A stretch of 64,000 nt of DNA, taken from contig NZ_CP033971.1 in assembly GCF_003854935.1 (NCBI RefSeq), positions 62,001 to 126,000 of the forward strand. Direction: 5' to 3'. This DNA is from Cupriavidus pauculus (GTDB lineage: Bacteria; Pseudomonadota; Gammaproteobacteria; Burkholderiales; Burkholderiaceae). Position numbers and translations under genes: made by a program. The notes under the pieces are model-generated. The model saw nothing but the letters and a program-made list of their open reading frames with translations. It made no database searches and had not been told where the DNA came from. Positions within the stretch are counted from its first letter, which is position 1, and each line of letters opens with the position of its first letter. Positions 38,056 to 47,366 of the stretch are shown piece after piece.

Positions 38056-38826
38056 TCAAGATCGGCTCGCATGCCGACCCTCGGTGCTGCCGCGGCGAAC
38101 GAAGTCTGCCCTGGCGGGAATCCATGCCAGAGCGAACAGAAGACAGGCAAATGGAGTTACGAAAACAAAGCCAATGCTTTGGAATCCAGCCGCACCAGCC
38201 ATGCCACCGAGAATAAAAGACAACAGCAGCCCACCGCTACGCTGCAGACGGGGCACATCGGCGCGTACCGAGACGTGCTTAGACACTTCACGCCGGTTCC
38301 AATAAAGCATCTTCCCCAGCTCGATTCCGACATCGGTGATATTGCCGGTCATATGCGTAGTCCGGACTGTTCCGGCCGACGTCTTGGAACCGATGGCGTT
38401 CTGCAATCCCATAATGAAGCAGAGCAGCAAGACAGTGGCCGGCGCAGCGAACGGTGTTTGCCAGCTTAAAGTCGCTGTCCCGAGGACCCCGAAAGGGAAC
38501 AGCAGGGCGGCTTCCAACAAGAGAGGCAAAGCGTAGGTATTGCGGGCGCGGATGCGGCGGGAGAAATTCACAAGCATCGAGGTCGTCGCAGCCCCGATGG
38601 TGAACGAGACAAGCGCTGCCGCGGAAGCGACCCCCAATTCGAAATCGCTGAGAACCACACCGTCTGCAACCTGGGAAGCAAAGCCGGTCATGTGCGACGT
38701 ATAGCGTTGCAGAACGATATAGCCGCCCGCGTTAATAGCGCCCGCATTCAGCGCCAGCAGCAGGCCAAGCGCGAGGTTGGAGGAAGGTGTGCGGTGCCGG
38801 TGGGTAAGATAGCTAAAGCGTCGCAT
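38056..38826 (-). CDS. DUF1275 (YoaK) family membrane protein
   Basis: 256 residues with about six membrane segments and the family marks NAGAINAGGYIVL, HMTGFASQVADG, CFIMGLQNAIGSKTSAGTVR and TTHMTGNITDVGIELG. The family is widespread and of unknown function. It stands alone with short gene-free stretches on each side. Confidence 0.88.
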   Translation of the reverse strand: MRRFSYLTHRHRTPSSNLALGLLLALNAGAINAGGYIVLQRYTSHMTGFASQVADGVVLSDFELGVASAAALVSFTIGAATTSMLVNFSRRIRARNTYALPLLLEAALLFPFGVLGTATLSWQTPFAAPATVLLLCFIMGLQNAIGSKTSAGTVRTTHMTGNITDVGIELGKMLYWNRREVSKHVSVRADVPRLQRSGGLLLSFILGGMAGAAGFQSIGFVFVTPFACLLFALAWIPARADFVRRGSTEGRHASRS

Positions 38827-39290
38827 AATCCATATACGGTCGGCTAGATTAAGGCATGAAGTGATTTTCTATCACGCGCTCGCCCCAATGCAAACCAGTA
38901 TTGGGTGCGTAGGCCAACGTTAGTGAGGCGCATATACGCCATCAGCGCTCTAGGCAAGACCGGCACTATCGGTAGCCGTACTTCCAGCAATAGGACAGCC
39001 AGATTGTGTCGGATTGGCTGAGCAGTCCGGTGCGACATGTCAACCGCCGTGAGGCAGTTCAGCCTATCGCCGACATCGTGCTGCTTCGGTCGTTCCCTGC
39101 GCGGTGTTGAGCGTTATGGGCGCACATGAGCGCGGCGGGACGCGGCGATCATCAGGCGGCATGCGGGAAGGCTCGGTGGCTCAGACCGCTGAGTGAGGTT
39201 GTTTCGCACCGGGGCCTGCGCATTCGCCGCAGCTGGACGCTTGTTAAATCGCCACAATTGGGGGGTGAGGCCCGTGCCGCGCATCAGGTT
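38827..39290. other. Gene-free stretch
   Basis: No gene seen on either strand. Confidence 0.35.
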
Positions 39291-39569
39291 TCAGGTACGG
39301 TCATGATCGGCTGACCTGCTGGGTGATTGGCTGACACCGCGGGGGCTATACGGTCCCCTTCGCGCCGTGCCAGGGAAGGCGCGCTGCACAGCGCTAAGTA
39401 CTTGGTATCCGGCCGGTGTAAGGCATGCTGAAGTGGACGCGACCGATGCATTTGTAATGTGTACCAAGTTGCGGGCGGCAAGTGCAGCCAGATCGCGCCG
39501 ATCGATATCGCGGGAATATCCCAGCGAGCCGAGCACCATCAATGCGGCGATTTCATGGGCGCTCAACAT
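39291..39569 (-). CDS. Hypothetical protein, possible small helical domain
   Basis: 92 residues starting MLSAHEIAALMVLGSLGY. Two helices (DIDRRDLAALAARNLVHI) and CLTPAGYQVLSAVQRAF resemble the last helix and wing of winged-helix proteins. GGGAG lies before the ATG. Function unknown. Confidence 0.5.
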   Translation of the reverse strand: MLSAHEIAALMVLGSLGYSRDIDRRDLAALAARNLVHITNASVASTSACLTPAGYQVLSAVQRAFPGTARRGPYSPRGVSQSPSRSADHDRT

Positions 39570-40082
39570 GGCATGTCTCCCTTGGCAGCGGCCATCGAGT
39601 GTTTATTGCCATGCGAACATAGCCGCTGCTAGAGCGTTATTGGGTGCAAACTTGCATCTGGTTGACGACGATCAAGCCGGCCTAGATGCTCCCACGTCAT
39701 AAGATTACGAGCGTGCACAAAGCTCTCATGCAAGAAGCCATGCCGCTGCGGACACCTCAAAGCATGATTGCCGGGGTTGCACGGGGTGGTCAACGGGCAC
39801 AGTCGGCGGCAGCTGTCAGCAGGGCAGGCTAATAATGAGGAGTTGCCAACAACCCGATTTGTTCTTGCTAGCTCGGAACTTGTTTTTGAACACAATTTAC
39901 CAGCGGGGCTGCGCGCTGAAGCGCTACACGCACCATTCATCCGTGGCTGTATGAAGATGGCAGTTAGGAGCGCGACACGGGAGATCCGGCGATCATATTT
40001 AATAGAGTTGGTGGACCCGCGTGTGCCGGCATGGCGAGAAAGGGAGCAAGCTCCCTTTTCTGGTTTGGACGTCCCTCGCGGC
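39570..40082. other. Gene-free stretch
   Basis: No gene seen. A weak hairpin with GGGAGCAAGCTCCC lies at about 40043-40056, just beyond the HU-type gene stop on the minus strand, and may terminate it. Confidence 0.35.
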
Positions 40083-40502
40083 TTATAGCGCGGCGTCCTT
40101 CAGTTTCTTCAAGGGCCGCACCTTCACCTTCACCGATGCAGGCTTGGCCGCGAACCACTGCTCCTGGCCCGTGAAGGGATTCTTGCCGAACCGCTTCTTT
40201 GTTGCTGGCACCTGGACGGCAGAAACCTTGAAGAGGCCCGGCAAGGTGAATTCGCCTGCGCCCTTTTTGTGCACTGCGCCCACGATCGTGTTCTCCAGGT
40301 GAGCAAGCACGGTCTGAACGGTCTTCTTGTCCAGTTGGGTTTGTTCTACCAAGTGTGCGAGCAGACTGGTCCTATTGAACGTGTCCTTCAGCGGCTTCGC
40401 CACTGGGGCGGCTGCTGCATTCTTGGCCGCTGCGGCCTTCTTTGCGGGGGCGGCCGTTTTCTTTGCCGCAGGTTTCGGGGCGGCCATCTTCTTCGTTGCC
40501 AT
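40083..40502 (-). CDS. HU-family DNA-binding protein with Lys/Ala/Pro-rich N-terminal tail
   Basis: 139 residues. The first 45 are a histone-like tail rich in Ala, Lys and Pro (AAPKPAAKKTAAPAKKAAAA). The rest is an HU/IHF fold: FNRTSLLAHLVEQTQLDKKT, VGAVHKKGAGEFTLPGLFKV, then the DNA-binding arm with KKRFGKNPFTGQEQ. Such tailed HU proteins compact DNA in Burkholderiales. The ATG at 40502 has GGAG upstream. It is probably a stress or replicon-specific nucleoid protein. Confidence 0.9.
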   Translation of the reverse strand: MATKKMAAPKPAAKKTAAPAKKAAAAKNAAAAPVAKPLKDTFNRTSLLAHLVEQTQLDKKTVQTVLAHLENTIVGAVHKKGAGEFTLPGLFKVSAVQVPATKKRFGKNPFTGQEQWFAAKPASVKVKVRPLKKLKDAAL

Positions 40503-41378
40503 AAATCTCCTTAGTTTCTTAGTGCCGGCCTGTGCATGCTGGCCGGATCCATGGAGCTTAGCGAATTCGCCCCGAAGTGCGCAACGGGGTGAATCGCTAA
40601 CTGTCTGAGCCTGGCATTCCAGGCGGTACTGTCGGTCACGAAGGCTTCGATACTGCTGGCGCAGGCTGGCCTGCCGCTGAGGCGGGTTGGGCCGCCGCAT
40701 GGTGGCTTCCACGTTTCGGGCCTGGTCGGGCAGCGCTTCACATACAGTAGCCCTGGGGTGGAACCGCGACGGGCTAGTCATCGTGACGCTGCGGGGCGAT
40801 GCCGCCGAGATATGAGTCGAGCGGGAGGCGAGAGATGCTTGTTCCTGCTGACCGACCGAACCGCTATTGCCGACGGTGGATACCGCCCTCCTGCAGGGGG
40901 TGGAACAAGTGCAAAGCCATCCGGACAGTGTGTGCAGCACCTTGCCCGCTCGCCGGCGTTTGATGAGGGCCTACACCATTGCAGCTTGCGCCAACAACAA
41001 TCAAGCACGGCGCAGCGCATCGCTACTTTCCCATGCGAAGCTTGGATCGTTCCGGATAATCCACCGCAGTCGACGAGAAGCGCGGCCAAGTCGGTGAGGG
41101 CGTAGACGGCCAAAGAGAGAGTGGTGACCATGTGCCCCCCTTGTTCAGCTCGTGTATCCAGGAGGTTTTGGCTGGCGAGCATGGCGTACCTGCGCAACGA
41201 GGGCCTCCCGGCTGAAGTAGGGTTGGCTGGGCTATGAATTCGTCATGGACGAGGAAGTCGTGCAGATTTACCGGGCGGCGAAGTTGGCTCAGGATCTGAC
41301 CAAAAGCGGCCTCGGCTTTCGCGTAGACCATGCTACTGTTGCGGTAGAGCGCAATGTTTCACCTTCTATGGAGGCGTT
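40503..41378. other. Mostly gene-free; possible small broken ORF near 41181-41403
   Basis: No convincing gene. From 41181 the plus strand reads MAYLRNEGLPAEVG and, after a one-base shift, YEFVMDEEVVQIYRAAKLAQ continuing to 41403. That would be a small frameshifted protein overlapping the next gene, but no family is recognised. Confidence 0.3.
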
Positions 41379-41750
41379 ATGGAAACGACTCGGCGTCTGC
41401 TGACTGTCGCCTTGCTGGTAGCCCTGCTTCCCGGGGGCGCGGCCAGGGGGCAATCTCAGAACAATGGAAGCGCGGCGTCGGCGATCTCTGAGGCCGTACA
41501 GGAAGGTAGCAACCCCTATCGGCCGCCATCCGCGGTCAACCCGGAGAACAAATCGGACGCAAGCTACGAGGAGCAGCGCCGCGCTCGTTGCGACCAACTG
41601 CGACGCGACATCGAAGAGACCGATCGGAAGCGCACCTATACGTCCCCTGGCACCGCGACTACCAGTGCGCAAGGGCGGGCCATTCCCAAGCTGGAGCGCG
41701 ATAAAACATTAAAGCGGTTGCAGCAGAGCTATCGTCAAAATTGCTCCTGA
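41379..41750 (+). CDS. Small secreted hypothetical protein
   Basis: 123 residues: a signal peptide (LLTVALLVALLPGGAARG) then a charged, helical domain with a repeated Arg/Glu pattern (YEEQRRARCDQLRRDIEETD) and a C-terminal cysteine two residues from the end. GGAGG lies four bases before the ATG. Likely periplasmic; function unknown. Confidence 0.65.
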   Translation: METTRRLLTVALLVALLPGGAARGQSQNNGSAASAISEAVQEGSNPYRPPSAVNPENKSDASYEEQRRARCDQLRRDIEETDRKRTYTSPGTATTSAQGRAIPKLERDKTLKRLQQSYRQNCS

Positions 41751-42562
41751 TCGGCCCCCCGAGAACCGGACGTCAATACGTCGCGCGAGAGGGAGGCCCT
41801 TGGGTATGGCGTCTCCCGGTAATCAATGTTCGTGTCTGGCCGGCGCTAGGTGTCATGATTGGGGGAAGCCCGGCCCCTGCTAGGCAAGAGTGCCTATAGC
41901 TATGCTCACCGTTCCGACGGCGCCATGTCCAACTCCGCGAGCCCGACGCTAAAGCGGTTAGCAGCTTCACTGTATTAGCGAATAAAGGTATCGAGCGCGT
42001 GGCGGGAGGTGTCGTGTTGTGGGTCATCAGTGTCGACCCGAACGGAACGAACTCCCAGACACCCAGCGTAGGGCGGGGATGGCGTGGACGCGTTAAGTAA
42101 AGTGCGCTAAGAATCGGGGGGCGATGAAATTTTCATGGACTCCGACCATGGCCTAAATGACGTAGATGACCCGCTTCTAGGTCATGGTGCGAAGGGGCGT
42201 CGATATTTGCAAAGCGTCCGTTTCCTATTTTCAAGCGTGAAAGTCAAAACAAAATTTGTGATCTTATGTGCGCCCCCCGCGCGCCGGCCTATGGTGAAGA
42301 TTCCTCGTCAAAATCTGCTGGATCCCCTAGGTCGAACACCCGTGCAAAAACAAGGACAACCGGAAGGCTAAAGGTCGGTCATAGGGTCCGCTTTTCGATG
42401 GCAATTCTCAGTATGCCGAGAAGGCCAAGGCCACGGGCAGCCCTTCGCCAGTAAAGGTTGCCACGGTGTGCAGTACTGCGGCCATGTGTGAAGTTCATTG
42501 CTTGGTCTATCGCCCTAACCGTCTTCGCCCTGTTCAGTCTTGAGCTGTCCTTGTATCATGTC
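41751..42562. other. Gene-free stretch
   Basis: No gene seen. It is noticeably less GC-rich towards the right end, near the ATPase promoter. Confidence 0.35.
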
Positions 42563-42588
42563 TTCTCAAGAATTTTGAGAATTCTCAA
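42563..42588. promoter_or_regulatory. Triple TTCTCAA/TTGAGAA boxes abutting the ATPase start
   Basis: TTCTCAA (42563-42569), then the perfect 14-base palindrome TTGAGAATTCTCAA (42575-42588). It ends five bases before the ATG of the ATPase, where a ribosome binding site would normally lie. It looks like an autoregulatory operator. Confidence 0.5.
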
Positions 42589-42593
42589 TTTGT

Positions 42594-43730
42594 ATGAGAT
42601 CTACTGAGAAGAATCTTCCCGATCCGTGGCATTTTGCTCGGCCCGAACTGGCGCAGGCGTATCTGAGCGCGTTCGAGCTCGGCCTGTCAGCCGCGCGTGG
42701 ACTCTTTGCTCGCCGTCGCATGGGAAAGACTGAGTTCCTGCGTCGGGACCTCCTGCCAGCGGCCGTGTCAGGGGGTTACCTGACTGCGTATACGAACCTT
42801 TGGGATAACAGGTCCTCCCCGGAAACAGCCCTCGTTGCGGCACTTACCCACGCGCTCGAGCCCAAAGGCGCGGGTGCGCTGATGGCCAGGCTTGGCGCAC
42901 CGGTCAAGAAGGTAAAGGCGAGTGCCAAGCTGACCGGCGTAGGGGAGGGGACTCTTGAAGCCGAATTGGGGAAGTCGGGCTCGGACCGGACCATCGCACT
43001 GCATGAGGTGCTAAAACAAATAGACCGAGCGAAGAAGCCGCTTCTACTTGTCATCGACGAAGCACAGGTGCTTGCCGGAACGGACCACAGCGATTTTGCG
43101 CACGCGTTGCGGGCCGCGCTTGATATCCGGAAAGATCGCATCAAGGTGATCTTCGCCGGCAGTTCCGAGACAACGCTGCGCGCAATGTTTGCGCGAGCAT
43201 CTGAGCCGTTCTATAACTGGGCGCCGCTTGAGCCGTTTCCCCTGCTCGGCGACGAATTTGTCTCCTTCACGGTCAAGCTGCTGAACAGCATGGCGCGCCA
43301 GAAGCTCACCCTTGAGCAAGGCAAGCGTGCCTTTGAGGAACTACATCGCACGCCCGAATTCTTCAAACGATTCATTGAGCGGTACATGATGTACCAACCT
43401 CAGGGCGAGGCTGCCGCGCTGGCTTACACCAAGGCCTCGGTATTTTCCGATGAGCATTCGCTGGCGCAATGGCGCGATATGAAACCTGCCGACCGCGCCC
43501 TCTTGTATCTTCTGGCCCGAGGTGAGTCCGACCTGCATTCCGCGGCGACTTTGGAAAGGCTGGGCAAAATGATTGGCAAGGTAGCGACGCGCAACACTAC
43601 AGGTCACGCGCTGAGGCGGCTACTAGCGGCAAACCTCGTCACGCGCCTGGCAATGGGGGACTATCGGATCGAAGACGAAGCGTTTGCCGAGTGGATTCGT
43701 AATCGGTCAGAACCTGCTGCAGACGCGTGA
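42594..43730 (+). CDS. AAA/STAND-type ATP-binding protein
   Basis: 378-residue P-loop ATPase. Walker A is FARRRMGKT (GKT at 44-46) with Ala where the first Gly of GxxxxGK is usual; Walker B is LLLVIDEAQ with DEAQ at 154-157. A sensor-like FAGSSETTLRAMF follows. The C-terminal third (LARGESDLHSAATLERLGKM ... ALRRLLAANLVTRL) resembles a winged helix. This is the layout of archaeal-type ATPases of the MNS/STAND group. It stands alone, with no visible ribosome binding site and with palindromic boxes at its start. Function unknown. Confidence 0.75.
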   Translation: MRSTEKNLPDPWHFARPELAQAYLSAFELGLSAARGLFARRRMGKTEFLRRDLLPAAVSGGYLTAYTNLWDNRSSPETALVAALTHALEPKGAGALMARLGAPVKKVKASAKLTGVGEGTLEAELGKSGSDRTIALHEVLKQIDRAKKPLLLVIDEAQVLAGTDHSDFAHALRAALDIRKDRIKVIFAGSSETTLRAMFARASEPFYNWAPLEPFPLLGDEFVSFTVKLLNSMARQKLTLEQGKRAFEELHRTPEFFKRFIERYMMYQPQGEAAALAYTKASVFSDEHSLAQWRDMKPADRALLYLLARGESDLHSAATLERLGKMIGKVATRNTTGHALRRLLAANLVTRLAMGDYRIEDEAFAEWIRNRSEPAADA

Positions 43731-43833
43731 CAAGCGATCGTTAGACAGACATTGCAGTTAGCCTGACGTCCACTTTCAGCTTTCATTCAGAAGCGTAGGG
43801 TTTGAGCATCCAGCGATCGGGATGAGGTCGCAG

Positions 43834-44118
43834 CTATTGCAGTCGACATCGCCACACGCAGGAATCGTTGCTCGAGTGGGGACGGAGCGCCAGGATTGGA
43901 GCGAGCCGATAACCGCGTCCCACAAGCTGCGCACCTCTGCCCTTGAAATGCAATCTCGAGGGGCTTGGGCCAAATCGAAAGACATCTCTCCGAGGCTGCT
44001 GCTTCCAAAATACATCGTTCTCGAGCCAATGTTTGAGCGCAGTTGCGACACGAATGTCAAGCTCTGTGACGTTGCCTACGTCACGAACGGGCGAAGCGTT
44101 GCATGTGGATGGCGCCAT
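43834..44118 (-). pseudogene. Possible damaged small gene
   Basis: An ATG at 44118 with AAGGA upstream begins MAPSTCNASPVRDVGNV and TELDIRVATALKHWLENDV. After about 40 codons the protein-like reading moves to another frame (GEMSFDLAQAP ... CGDVDCNSCDLIPIAGC) that stops at 43776. A frameshifted small protein with four to five cysteines is possible; no family recognised. Confidence 0.3.
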
Positions 44119-44209
44119 GATGGAATCCTTGCGTAGTTAGCGAGTACGTCCAAGCTACCTGGATTCGCGCCAAGTCAAGTTCGGCTAGGCAGCCGATTCA
44201 CGCGGTTGC

Positions 44210-44503
44210 TCATTTGCCCTCTTGTCGCCGCAACAGTGCCGTGAGGGTTGGGAAAGGCCAGTCCTCGTCGTCGTATCCGGGCGGCAGGCCCAAGTGGCGA
44301 TCACCGTCGCCGCATTTGAGCTTGTCCCCGGGAAGGACGACCTCCGTCACCAAAATGCCCGGACGGTCCATCTCGAGCAATAGACGGCAGCAGACCGGGC
44401 AATAGCCACGATCTCGCGGCTCATCCTCGCCAAGATCCATGAGGTATTCGTGGATCTGCACCTTGACCCCACATTGACAGATGATCGGTTCGATAAAGTT
44501 CAT
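44210..44503 (-). CDS. Small zinc-ribbon protein of unknown function
   Basis: 97 residues with CQCG near residue 9 and CPVC near 36, the same spacing as the 63-residue protein at 20863-21054 (CKCG, CPLC), plus an acidic C-terminal extension ending in TALLRRQ. GGAG precedes the ATG. The two appear to be paralogues. Function unknown. Confidence 0.6.
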   Translation of the reverse strand: MNFIEPIICQCGVKVQIHEYLMDLGEDEPRDRGYCPVCCRLLLEMDRPGILVTEVVLPGDKLKCGDGDRHLGLPPGYDDEDWPFPTLTALLRRQEGK

Positions 44504-44698
44504 GGACTGGCTCCGGAGGTAGAGTGCTCAGTAAACTGGCTTCGAGCACTGCGGTCCATGGATGATGAACTTTTAGGGTCAAATTGCCATCGCCCGAACA
44601 GGGCACGAACTAATCTGTCAGGTCAGCATTGGTGCTTGCAGACGCCGCAGGCTAGCAGATAACGCTCAGTTGAGTTCGATCACGCCGTGTTGCTATCG

Positions 44699-45025
44699 CT
44701 AGGGTTTGGGTTTGGTTGGATGCGCGCCGGCAACCCAGGCGGCATAGCCACCAACCAGATATGTTGCGTCGAAACCTACGGCTTCCAGTAGGGCGGCGCA
44801 GTTTTGACTGACCTCCATTCCATGGACGCAGTACAGAACGATGGACCGTTGGGCGTCAAGCGTCGTAATCCACTCGGCGAGATGCTCTGGATCCCGCCAC
44901 TCCGATTCAGGGATCATGCCGTCGCTAGCTTCAAATGCTGGCTGGCGGCGAACGTCGATAACATATGGCGAGTTGGATTGCGTAAGCGCCCGAGCGAGGG
45001 CGTGAGGGTAGGTGGCATTAGGCAT
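44699..45025 (-). CDS. Rhodanese-domain sulfurtransferase of the chromate operon
   Basis: 108-residue single rhodanese domain. The active-site loop is YCVHGMEVS with the catalytic Cys; the N-terminal VIDVRRQPAFEAS and C-terminal YLVGGYAAWVAG are typical. It follows chrA by 22 bases, so it is the last gene of chrB-chrA-rhodanese. It may handle thiol damage or reduced sulfur during chromate stress; this role is inferred. Confidence 0.85.
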   Translation of the reverse strand: MPNATYPHALARALTQSNSPYVIDVRRQPAFEASDGMIPESEWRDPEHLAEWITTLDAQRSIVLYCVHGMEVSQNCAALLEAVGFDATYLVGGYAAWVAGAHPTKPKP

Positions 45026-45047
45026 AATGCTCCGCCTTCGGTATCAG

Positions 45048-46256
45048 TCAATGCCGCAACAATGGGTAGACTAACAGACCGATCAGCGCCGCACCCGCGA
45101 CGATCATCGGTTCGGACAGTTTCTTGAACCGCAACAGCAGCACGACGGCGGCCAAGGCCAGCAGCGCCGTCGGCAGGTCGATGATCGAGCGCCTGGCCAG
45201 CACGATCACGGCGCCGGTGATGGCGCCGATGGCGGCTGCGGTGACGCCGTCCACGAACGCCAGGATGGCCGGCAGCCGGCCGTACTTCTTGAAGTACGGC
45301 GCCGGTAGCACGGTGAACAGGTAGCAGGGCAGGAAGGTGGCCCCCGCCGCCACGCAGGCGCCGGGCAGCCCCGCCACGAGATAGCCGATGAATCCCACGG
45401 TGATCACCACCGGCCCCGGGGTAATCATGGCCACGGCCACCGCGTCGACAAACTGCTTGTCGTTCAGCCACTGGTGCTCGGTCACCACGCCGCCATACAG
45501 GAACGGGACGATGGCAAGGCCCGAGCCGAACACGAACGCGCCCGCCTTGGCAAAGAACACGCCGACCTGCGCCAGCAGCGGCCAGTCGACGTAGCCCAGC
45601 GCCCCGGCGGCCGCCGGCACCGGCACCGCCGCCATGGCGTGCAGGCTGCCGCGCCGCAGCCAGCGCGGCGGCGCGCGCCAGAACCAGACCAGGACGCCGG
45701 CGGCCAGGAACATCCACGCCATCTCCGATTCGGTGACCACCGTGACGACGGCCAGCACGAGGTAGATCGCCCATAGCAGCCAGTCGGTCCCCACGCTCTT
45801 GCGGGTCAGCTTGTAGGCGCTGATGGCGATGATGCCGATCACGGCGGCGCCCACGCCGTAGAACACTGCCTGCATCCACGCCAAGCCGTTAAACCGCACG
45901 TACGCCCAGCCCAGCGCCAGCACCATCAGGAACGATGGCAGAACGAACGCGATGCCCACCAGCGTGGCGCCCGTGACGCGGTAGTGCACATAGCCCAAAT
46001 AGATCGCAAGCTGCGCCGCGAGCGGGCCCGGCGCCAGTTGCGCCAGCGCCAGCCCTTCGCGGTAGTCGGCATCGGACACCCAGCCGCGCTGCTCCACGAG
46101 GTCGCGGTGCATGTAGCCGGCCAGCGCCACGGGCCCGCCGAAGCCCAGCGCGCCCAGCCGCAGGAAGTACAGCACGAGCTGCTGCAGCGTGTAGCGCGGC
46201 AACTCGCGTTCGGGCGGCGGCGGAACAACCACATTGGACGGGGGCGTCGGGAGCAT
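45048..46256 (-). CDS. chrA: Chromate efflux transporter ChrA
   Basis: 402-residue two-domain CHR transporter with about ten membrane segments. Each half carries the family pattern: LRLGALGFGGPVALAGYMHRDLVE with LALAQLAPGPLAAQLAIYLG, and FGSGLAIVPFL with MITPGPVVITVGFIGYLVAG. It exports chromate using the membrane potential. It lies 45 bases after chrB in the same operon. Confidence 0.95.
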   Translation of the reverse strand: MLPTPPSNVVVPPPPERELPRYTLQQLVLYFLRLGALGFGGPVALAGYMHRDLVEQRGWVSDADYREGLALAQLAPGPLAAQLAIYLGYVHYRVTGATLVGIAFVLPSFLMVLALGWAYVRFNGLAWMQAVFYGVGAAVIGIIAISAYKLTRKSVGTDWLLWAIYLVLAVVTVVTESEMAWMFLAAGVLVWFWRAPPRWLRRGSLHAMAAVPVPAAAGALGYVDWPLLAQVGVFFAKAGAFVFGSGLAIVPFLYGGVVTEHQWLNDKQFVDAVAVAMITPGPVVITVGFIGYLVAGLPGACVAAGATFLPCYLFTVLPAPYFKKYGRLPAILAFVDGVTAAAIGAITGAVIVLARRSIIDLPTALLALAAVVLLLRFKKLSEPMIVAGAALIGLLVYPLLRH

Positions 46257-46301
46257 GGTCGAGATAAGGTTTCGGGGTTAAAAGGTGTGCCGACAGTCCC
46301 G

Positions 46302-47276
46302 TTAGCGCAGGCGGGGACGAGCGAAGTGGGCGTACAGCGAGTCGAGGACCCGACCGATTTCGTCAAGCAGCGCCGTGTCGTCGGACAATCGTTCGCGTGC
46401 GCCGGCCAACACGGCCTCGAAACCGCTGGCCTCCGCCACAGGGATGCCGCCGACGTCGAGTGCATGCACCATCTGCCCGATGCGGGACAACGCCCGGTCC
46501 TCGTCAAGGCCAAAGCTGGACACCAGTACCTCGAACGTGACCCGGTCGCCGATGTGCGTGAATGTGGCACCGTCGAAATCGAACCCGAGCGCGTCTGCAG
46601 GGCAGTCCCGGACATCTTCCAGCCACAGGAACGTGGCGTGTGGATCGATATGCCGCAGAATCAGCCAGGCACTGGCCACGCGGTCTACCCACAGGTGGCG
46701 CCGGGTCGCCCAATGCCGGCCCTGGTACTGCCCCGGGTCGCGGCGCGGAGTGCTGCCGCGCGCGCCCTGAGGCTCTCCCGGGGACAGCAGGCGGTCGATG
46801 GCACCATGGAAGTCGCGCCAGTGGGCGTCAGCGCGTCGGGATGCCGCATCGGGGAAGTAGTCGATCCGGCGGATGGCTTCGAGCGATCGGGCGTACCGGC
46901 GCGCCAGACGCAGCAGTTCTGCCTCGTCGGCGTCGCCGATGGCGGCCCGGGCCGTAGCAAGCTCCTGCGTCCACGTCGCGTAGTCGCTGGTCCGGTCGAA
47001 CAGTGCGCGATAGCTACTTTCCTGCTCCATGTCCGTGGCGTAGACCGACAGCACCCAGACTCTGCCATCCTCCCCCGCAGCATCGGCGGCCAGGGCCTGC
47101 AAGGCATCCTGGAGTCCGGGGAGGTCAGGCAGCAAGTAGACGCCGTCACGTAATGCGGCGGCGCCCAATGCCTTGACGCCGCGCCAGAGGCGCATGCGGG
47201 CGGTAGCGGCCGACGTCGGCAGGCTGACGACGAGTAGCCGCCATGCCTGCGAATTGGATAGCGAATTCATGCCCAC
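46302..47276 (-). CDS. chrB: ChrB, chromate-sensing regulatory protein
   Basis: 324-residue ChrB with the family N-terminus (LLVVSLPTSAATARMRLWRGVKALGAAALRDGVYLLP) and the C-terminal chromate-resistance domain (RHLWVDRVASAWLI, FIDPHA-like RHIDPHATFLW). ChrB is the chromate-responsive regulator of chrA in Cupriavidus. The first codon is GTG at 47276, with an ATG two codons later. A dyad at 47309-47324 lies directly upstream. Confidence 0.93.
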   Translation of the reverse strand: MGMNSLSNSQAWRLLVVSLPTSAATARMRLWRGVKALGAAALRDGVYLLPDLPGLQDALQALAADAAGEDGRVWVLSVYATDMEQESSYRALFDRTSDYATWTQELATARAAIGDADEAELLRLARRYARSLEAIRRIDYFPDAASRRADAHWRDFHGAIDRLLSPGEPQGARGSTPRRDPGQYQGRHWATRRHLWVDRVASAWLILRHIDPHATFLWLEDVRDCPADALGFDFDGATFTHIGDRVTFEVLVSSFGLDEDRALSRIGQMVHALDVGGIPVAEASGFEAVLAGARERLSDDTALLDEIGRVLDSLYAHFARPRLR

Positions 47277-47308
47277 AGGTTACGGGCCTGTAGTGGCCTC
47301 TGCAACCG

Positions 47309-47324
47309 TGTAGAGCTCGCTACA
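47309..47324. promoter_or_regulatory. Palindrome upstream of chrB
   Basis: TGTAG-AGCTCG-CTACA, a perfect dyad 32 bases upstream of the chrB start; the central AGCTCG is nearly self-complementary too. A likely ChrB operator. Confidence 0.5.
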
Positions 47325-47366
47325 AAAATGATTCATCCGGCGTAACGGCCGGTCGCCCGCCTCACC

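Noticed and set aside
40778-41197. 139-residue minus-strand frame beginning MRRYAMLASQ
   Set aside because: Cysteine/arginine-rich composition and no recognisable family; an internal start with a G-rich ribosome binding site was considered but the product is not protein-like.
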